DNA of 20,147 nt from NCBI GenBank assembly GCA_013140465.1, contig JABFST010000116.1, positions 1 to 20,147 on the forward strand, read 5' to 3'. Origin of the DNA: Methylococcaceae bacterium (GTDB taxonomy: Bacteria; Pseudomonadota; Gammaproteobacteria; Methylococcales; Methylomonadaceae). Under the pieces are notes generated by a model. That model searched no databases. It was not told where the DNA came from and was given only the letters and a program-made list of their open reading frames with translations. Below are positions 16,151 to 20,147 of this stretch, piece by piece (within the stretch, counting starts at the first letter, position 1; every line of letters starts with the position of its first letter). The position numbers were made by a program, and so were the translations under genes.

Positions 16151-16882
16151 TTAATGTATTGCAGTGTGGGTGGTTGTAAACGCCATTGGATTAAGCCAAG
16201 GCAAGGCAGCAAAAAGCGCCAGAACAATCATTAACAGACCTATAATCTGTTTAAAACGCTGGATTCTCGATAGCCTCGTTAATATATGTGTCATTATACC
16301 TACTCCCATGACCGCAGGTAAAGTCCCTAATCCGAAAGCCAACATAGTCAAGGCACTTTTACCGACATCACCCGCAGTCGCCGCTAACGCCAAGGCCGAA
16401 TACACCAATCCGCAAGGCAACCAGCCCCACACCATACCAAACAAATAAGCTTGGCTGCGGTTTTTGACAGGAATCAATTTGCGCCCATAAGGCTCCAACA
16501 ATTTCCATAACCGTGTACCCGATTTTTCAATATAGGCAAATCGCGGAAACCAACCCGCTATATAAAGCCCGGCACCGGCCATAATCGTCGCGGACACTAA
16601 CTGCAATAGCCTGTGTCCATGCGTTTCCCCCAAATGGAACGTCAACAAGCCCTCAATAACGCCCGCCGCCGCACCTGCCAAGGTATAGCTGGTGATCCTG
16701 CCAAAATTGTAATTAAACACAAACGGCAGCAATAACTTTTTGTTATTACGGATAGCCGGGCTAAGGCTTAGGGTTAATGTGCCAATAATTGAGCCGCACA
16801 TGCCTATGCAGTGCATACTACTGAACAGGCCCATAATAAAAGCGACGAGATAGGATGTCGAAAAAGCAGGGTCAAATGACAT
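16151..16882 (-). CDS. SafE / DsbD_2-type membrane protein (COG2836-like)
   Basis: This encodes 243 aa from ATG 16882. A longer frame from GTG 16969 adds 29 residues that do not fit the family. About six hydrophobic segments are visible. The first helix holds the hallmark MGLFSSMHCIGMCG (17-30; H24, C25, C29), and a later helix has WGWLPCGLVYSAL. These Cys/His residues inside membrane helices are typical of the sulfite exporter TauE/SafE (PF13386) group, whose members often sit near cbb3 oxidase assembly genes and are suspected to handle copper or thiols. The sulfite-export name is probably nominal. The sigma-54 activator gene follows within 10 bp. No clear Shine-Dalgarno was seen. Confidence 0.85.
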   Translation of the reverse strand: MSFDPAFSTSYLVAFIMGLFSSMHCIGMCGSIIGTLTLSLSPAIRNNKKLLLPFVFNYNFGRITSYTLAGAAAGVIEGLLTFHLGETHGHRLLQLVSATIMAGAGLYIAGWFPRFAYIEKSGTRLWKLLEPYGRKLIPVKNRSQAYLFGMVWGWLPCGLVYSALALAATAGDVGKSALTMLAFGLGTLPAVMGVGIMTHILTRLSRIQRFKQIIGLLMIVLALFAALPWLNPMAFTTTHTAIH

Positions 16883-17117
16883 GAGTTTTATGTTAAGGGC
16901 AAAGGGCTTCAGGTCGTTGGCAGTGCCGCGCAGCAGACTGTCTGATGCCTTAAACGGGTTTAGTAGCACTTAAAAACCACGGCTACAGGGCTTTAGGGTT
17001 GCATCGGAGACTCACCAAGCGGTGACAGCGGCGCGTAACCGTGACTAATAATATCTTGAATTTCAATCAATTGCTTGAAATTGTGGTAACTTCTTAGTAA
17101 TTTTAGGCTGTAGCGGT

Positions 17118-17150
17118 AGACCTGCGAGGTTTTAGAAACCTCGCAGGTCT
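17118..17150. repeat. Perfect palindromic repeat downstream of pyrF
   Basis: AGACCTGCGAGGTTT (17118-17132) and its exact complement (17136-17150) form a 15-bp stem with a 3-nt loop (TAG). It starts 12 bp beyond the pyrF stop on the minus strand. The motif GACCTGCGAGGTTT is familiar to me as a dispersed palindrome in many bacterial genomes. There is no T-run, but it may end or protect the pyrF transcript. The remaining 16883-17117 gap shows only a small TCACC-AAGC-GGTGA hairpin (17012-17025) and an AT-rich tract near 17045-17110. Confidence 0.8.
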
Positions 17151-17161
17151 TAATTCTGACG

Positions 17162-17890
17162 CTAATCAGAAGTTACAAATTGTGCAAGGATCTGGGATTG
17201 TATCATTTCTGCCATCGCTTTGCGGTTGGCGGCATCCCGGATGGGGCGCCCGACGACAATATAATCCGCACCGTTTTGAAAAGCCGCCTCGACGCTGACC
17301 ACACGTTTTTGGTCATCTTCTTCCCGATTGTCTACAGGCCGGATACCTGGCGTAATAACCAGTAGCTTATGGTCCAAATGCTCCCTAAGCATCGCAACTT
17401 CTAAGCCTGATGAGACGATGCCATCACAACCGATTTGCAGCGCACGCTTGGCGCGTGACAGCACCAATTCGCGGACATCGCATTGAAAACCCAAATCATC
17501 CAAATCCCCGCGATCAAGGCTCGTCAGAGCCGTCACTGCCAGCACTTTTAATTGGCCTTTTTCAGCGGCGGCAGCTTCCATAATGGCATCGTTACCGTGG
17601 ATAGTCGCCAGATCCACGCCTTTGCCGCTTAACGCCCGAATCGCCCGGCCTACGGTTGCGGGCACATCAAAAAACTTTAAGTCCACAAACACTTTTTTAT
17701 CGTGTTGTTTTAGCCATTCTATAAAGCCAAAATAATCGCCCGACATAAACAGCTCCATACCCACCTTATAAAAAATCACGGCATCGCCGAGTTCTTCCAC
17801 CAAGGCTTGGGCTTCGGCAATACTAGGCACGTCCAAGGCCATAATCAAACGCTCGCGGACAGGGATAGGTTTAGCTGATAAAAATGACAT
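17162..17890 (-). CDS. pyrF: Orotidine 5'-phosphate decarboxylase
   Basis: This 242-aa TIM-barrel enzyme converts orotidine 5'-phosphate to UMP, the last step of pyrimidine synthesis. D20 (MALDV) and K42 (FYKVGMELF) start the active site. The catalytic array is D70, K72 and D75 in FVDLKFFDVPATV, the phosphate-gripping region is TPGIRP, and VVGRPI is near the C-terminus. Its length and domain are normal. It lies 76 bp downstream of the rhodanese gene on the same strand and may share its transcript. Confidence 0.98.
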   Translation of the reverse strand: MSFLSAKPIPVRERLIMALDVPSIAEAQALVEELGDAVIFYKVGMELFMSGDYFGFIEWLKQHDKKVFVDLKFFDVPATVGRAIRALSGKGVDLATIHGNDAIMEAAAAEKGQLKVLAVTALTSLDRGDLDDLGFQCDVRELVLSRAKRALQIGCDGIVSSGLEVAMLREHLDHKLLVITPGIRPVDNREEDDQKRVVSVEAAFQNGADYIVVGRPIRDAANRKAMAEMIQSQILAQFVTSD

Positions 17891-17966
17891 AGGCTCGCTA
17901 ATTGCTTAAAAATGTAAAAAAGGTTTAGATGCTTGCAAACGTGACAGCGGTAGACACTTTAAGGCG

Positions 17967-18350
17967 TTATTCGGTCGCCAAACCCGCTTTGTCCCATGCG
18001 TTGAGGCCACCGTCGAGGTTGTAAACCTTAGCGAACCCAGCTGATTTCAATATTTCTTGCGCCTGTAACGACCGTCTGCCCGAACGGCATTGGGTAATGA
18101 CTTCGCTGTTTTGGTACTTTTTAAGCTCGTCCAATCGCTTGGGCAATTCCGCCAACGGAATATGGATTGCGCCGGGTATATGTTCTGACTGCCATTCACT
18201 GTCCTCACGGACATCAATAATCACGGCGTGTTTGTCTGCTTGCAGCGCCGACGCTTCAACAGGCGATACTGATTGGGCGGCATTAACCGCAGGTGCGCTT
18301 AACAGCAATAACACCATACTTAAGCGACCATATCTTAAAAACATTTGCAT
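17967..18350 (-). CDS. Exported single-domain rhodanese-like sulfurtransferase
   Basis: This encodes 127 aa. Residues 1-24 form a signal peptide (hydrophobic MVLLLLSAPAVNA), with in-frame starts at M1, M3 and M12 all possible. The rhodanese domain runs from about 28 to 124: VIIDVREDSEWQSEHIPGAI (43-62), then the active-site loop CRSGRRS with the persulfide cysteine C88, and the closing VYNLDGGLNAWDKAG. It probably transfers sulfane sulfur in the periplasm (GlpE/PspE-like). The physiological partner is not evident. It is divergent from the AEC transporter gene. Confidence 0.93.
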   Translation of the reverse strand: MQMFLRYGRLSMVLLLLSAPAVNAAQSVSPVEASALQADKHAVIIDVREDSEWQSEHIPGAIHIPLAELPKRLDELKKYQNSEVITQCRSGRRSLQAQEILKSAGFAKVYNLDGGLNAWDKAGLATE

Positions 18351-18437
18351 AACTTAGCCCCTAAACAATGAAAACGATGACACCCAGAAGTGCTATTATC
18401 GGCATACACCCCAACTCGGCAGATGTTGCCCATACAG

Positions 18438-18459
18438 CCGTCCAGCCTAGGCTGGACGG
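18438..18459. repeat. 22-bp perfect palindrome in a divergent promoter region
   Basis: CCGTCCAGCCTAGGCTGGAC followed by GG (18438-18459) is a perfect palindrome with an AvrII-type centre. It lies about 90 bp from the rhodanese start and 70 bp from the AEC start. It may be a dispersed repeat, an operator shared by the two divergent genes, or part of a terminator. Without spacer bases it would need to open a small loop to form an RNA hairpin. Confidence 0.75.
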
Positions 18460-18529
18460 GGCTATATGTTACCCGAAGTTGTTTTAACAATGAACGTTAA
18501 TATATGCCCGCCAACCCGCAGCTACCCTC

Positions 18530-19462
18530 ATGGACTCTACACTCATACAAATGACCTTATTAATCGCTTGCGGCGTAGGCTGGCAAGCACTGGCCCCGGC
18601 TGGGCTAACAGCCGGACAAACGCGGCGGGTGCTGAGCGCTTTTGTGTATTATTTACTATTGCCAGCAATGGTGCTGGAAGTGCTATGGACGGCGGACATA
18701 GGTTTAAAATCCCTGCACTACACGCTACTCGGGGTCAGTTGCATCCTGTCCGGCATGTTAGGTATGTTCGTCGTCGGCAACTGCTTTAAGATTGACGGCC
18801 CTAAGCTGGGGGCACTGATTTTGGCAACATCGCCCAATGTGACCTATTTGGGCTTACCCTTGCTAGAGCAGCTCTTTGGTGACAGGGCGCGTTCGGTAGT
18901 CATCCAAGTGGATTCATTTGCCGCCACCCCAATCATGCTGACTATAGGCATCATGATAGCACGGCATTATGGACAAGCGGATGACCATGACCCGCGCCCA
19001 TCGGCGTTGGCACTGCTGAATGCCCCACCCTTTTGGTCGGCAGCCGTAGCCGTTGCCCTCAACCTAAATGGCATAGCCGCGCCTGAGTGGCTCATGGGCA
19101 CACTGCACAAGCTGTCAGTGGCGGTAACTCCGTTAATGCTAGTGGCAATGGGGCTATCGTTAAACTGGAAGGCCATTAGCCCTAAAGCCTTGCCTTATGT
19201 CATGCCCGTTATCGCCTTAAAAATGCTGCTGATGCCTATTTTGGCGATTACCCTAGCCCAACACTTGGTGATGGACGCAACCGACAAAATGGTGGCAATA
19301 TTGGACCTTGCTATGCCCAGCATGTTGCTGGGCGTGGTTTATTGCGACCGCTACCGTCTGGATAGTGGCCTGTACGCAGTGGCCGTCACCGTCACCACGA
19401 CCCTTAGCTTCATTTGCGTGCCGTTTTGGCACGGCTACGTCATGAAAGAGTTTTTACCATGA
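18530..19462 (+). CDS. AEC-family transporter
   Basis: This encodes 310 aa and is hydrophobic throughout, with about ten predicted membrane segments in two halves. The pattern (GLTAGQTRRVLSAFVYYLLLPAMV, then SPNVTYLGLPLLEQLFGD, and PLMLVAMGLSL) is that of the auxin efflux carrier family (PF03547). Bacterial members export or exchange small organic acids such as malate or malonate, but the substrate here cannot be read from the sequence. ATG 18530 has only a weak Shine-Dalgarno. The gene end overlaps the start of the CinA-family gene (ATGA), suggesting co-translation. Confidence 0.9.
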   Translation: MDSTLIQMTLLIACGVGWQALAPAGLTAGQTRRVLSAFVYYLLLPAMVLEVLWTADIGLKSLHYTLLGVSCILSGMLGMFVVGNCFKIDGPKLGALILATSPNVTYLGLPLLEQLFGDRARSVVIQVDSFAATPIMLTIGIMIARHYGQADDHDPRPSALALLNAPPFWSAAVAVALNLNGIAAPEWLMGTLHKLSVAVTPLMLVAMGLSLNWKAISPKALPYVMPVIALKMLLMPILAITLAQHLVMDATDKMVAILDLAMPSMLLGVVYCDRYRLDSGLYAVAVTVTTTLSFICVPFWHGYVMKEFLP

Positions 19463-20147
19463 AACCTACCCTAGAAATTTTGTCACAAGGCGAAGAGCTG
19501 GTGACTGGGCAAGTGCTGGACACCAATGCCCGCTGGCTATCCGAACAAGCTGTCAATGCTGGCTTTACCGTCACCCGCCACCATACGGTCGGTGACAAGC
19601 TTGAAGATTTGGCGGGCATTTTGCAAGACATTGCCCAACGCGCGGACTGCTGCATTTGCACAGGCGGCCTAGGCCCTACCAGCGACGATTTAACCGCCGA
19701 AGCCGTCGCCCTAGCCTTTAACATGCCCTTGGTATTTGATGCGATTGCCTACGCCCAAATTAGCCAGTATTTCCACCAACGCAAACGCCCTATGCCCGAA
19801 GTAAACCGCAAACAGGCGATGCTGCCGCAAGGTGCGCAATGCTTGGAGAACAACTGGGGAACAGCACCTGGCTTTGCCTTGACGCACGGACGGTGTTGGC
19901 TGGTGTTTTTGCCGGGCGTGCCGCTAGAAATGGAGCGGCTGTTTCAGGAACATATCATGCCTACTTGGCCGACACGCTTTGCCTTGCAAAAAGACACTTT
20001 AGTGACGCTAAAAACCATAGGGCTAGGCGAGTCCAGCATCCAAGAACGCATCGCCGACATTGCGCTTGGCGACGGCGTGCAACTGGGATTTCGTGCCACG
20101 CGTGACGACGTGCAAACCAAGCTGTTACTTCCGCCCACCTATTCGGA
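19459..20147 (+). CDS. cinA: CinA-family molybdopterin-binding-domain protein (3' end outside window)
   Basis: The frame is open for 229 codons from ATG 19459 to the right edge. The N-terminus EILSQGEELVTGQVLDTNARWLS and the loop CTGGLGPTSDDLTAEAV are the diagnostic MoCF/COG1058 signatures of CinA; LVFLPGVPLEME follows in the usual place. Proteins of this family include ADP-ribose pyrophosphatase/NMN-amidohydrolase CinA and shorter single-domain versions. The C-terminal amidase part, if present, is beyond the window, so which version this is cannot be told. It is coupled to the AEC gene. Confidence 0.92.
   Translation, partial: MKPTLEILSQGEELVTGQVLDTNARWLSEQAVNAGFTVTRHHTVGDKLEDLAGILQDIAQRADCCICTGGLGPTSDDLTAEAVALAFNMPLVFDAIAYAQISQYFHQRKRPMPEVNRKQAMLPQGAQCLENNWGTAPGFALTHGRCWLVFLPGVPLEMERLFQEHIMPTWPTRFALQKDTLVTLKTIGLGESSIQERIADIALGDGVQLGFRATRDDVQTKLLLPPTYS

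Noticed and set aside
16990..17060. Possible riboswitch upstream of the SafE-type gene (compared with GEMM-type c-di-GMP elements)
   Set aside because: Only a small 5-bp hairpin forms and the conserved core bases of known classes are not matched.
16883..17160. Sigma-54 promoter for the SafE-activator pair
   Set aside because: One GGCAC-like site exists near 16920 but the GC of the -12 element is missing at the right distance.

Overview
The window looks like chromosome of a gammaproteobacterium. The + strand run lepA-lepB-DUF4845-rnc-era-recO-pdxJ is a classic gammaproteobacterial gene order, and the housekeeping proteins have the usual lengths for that class (LepA 599 aa, RNase III 228 aa, Era 294 aa). 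A cytochrome-rich secretome beside these genes would suit a methanotroph (Methylococcales) or a similar respiratory aquatic bacterium. That finer placement is inference and was not tested.

Region 1 (1-8278, all minus strand) holds five genes that read leftwards and whose products are all predicted to be exported. In order they are: a ~1015-aa nine-haem c-type cytochrome with an N-terminal PKD-like domain; a 370-aa YVTN/YncE-type beta-propeller; a 355-aa protein with PKD and cadherin-like domains; an unrecognised 176-aa protein; and a vanadium-haloperoxidase-family protein with a duplicated cysteine-rich N-terminal domain, cut by the left edge. The last four lie 1-20 bp apart and look translationally coupled. 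A strong hairpin sits in the 129-bp gap after the cytochrome gene. This is the accessory and most novel part of the window; it looks like an extracytoplasmic redox system of unknown substrate.

Region 2 (8279-8928) is a 650-bp gap between divergent units. It holds a candidate promoter for the cytochrome cluster, an 11-bp direct repeat, a long REP-like inverted repeat and a good extended -10 promoter for lepA.

Region 3 (8929-15040, plus strand) is the translation, secretion and RNA-processing operon: LepA (EF4), signal peptidase I, a small membrane protein, RNase III, Era, RecO and PdxJ. From DUF4845 to pdxJ every junction overlaps, so the genes are probably translationally coupled.

Region 4 (15041-18350, minus strand) begins after two convergent-end repeat or terminator structures. 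It has a SafE/DsbD_2-type membrane protein followed 10 bp later by a sensorless sigma-54 activator, then pyrF and an exported single-domain rhodanese. Palindromic repeats sit downstream of pyrF and upstream of the rhodanese gene.

Region 5 (18530-20147, plus strand) is an AEC-family transporter gene overlapping a CinA-family gene that runs off the right edge.

No tRNA, rRNA, CRISPR array, transposase or integrase was seen.
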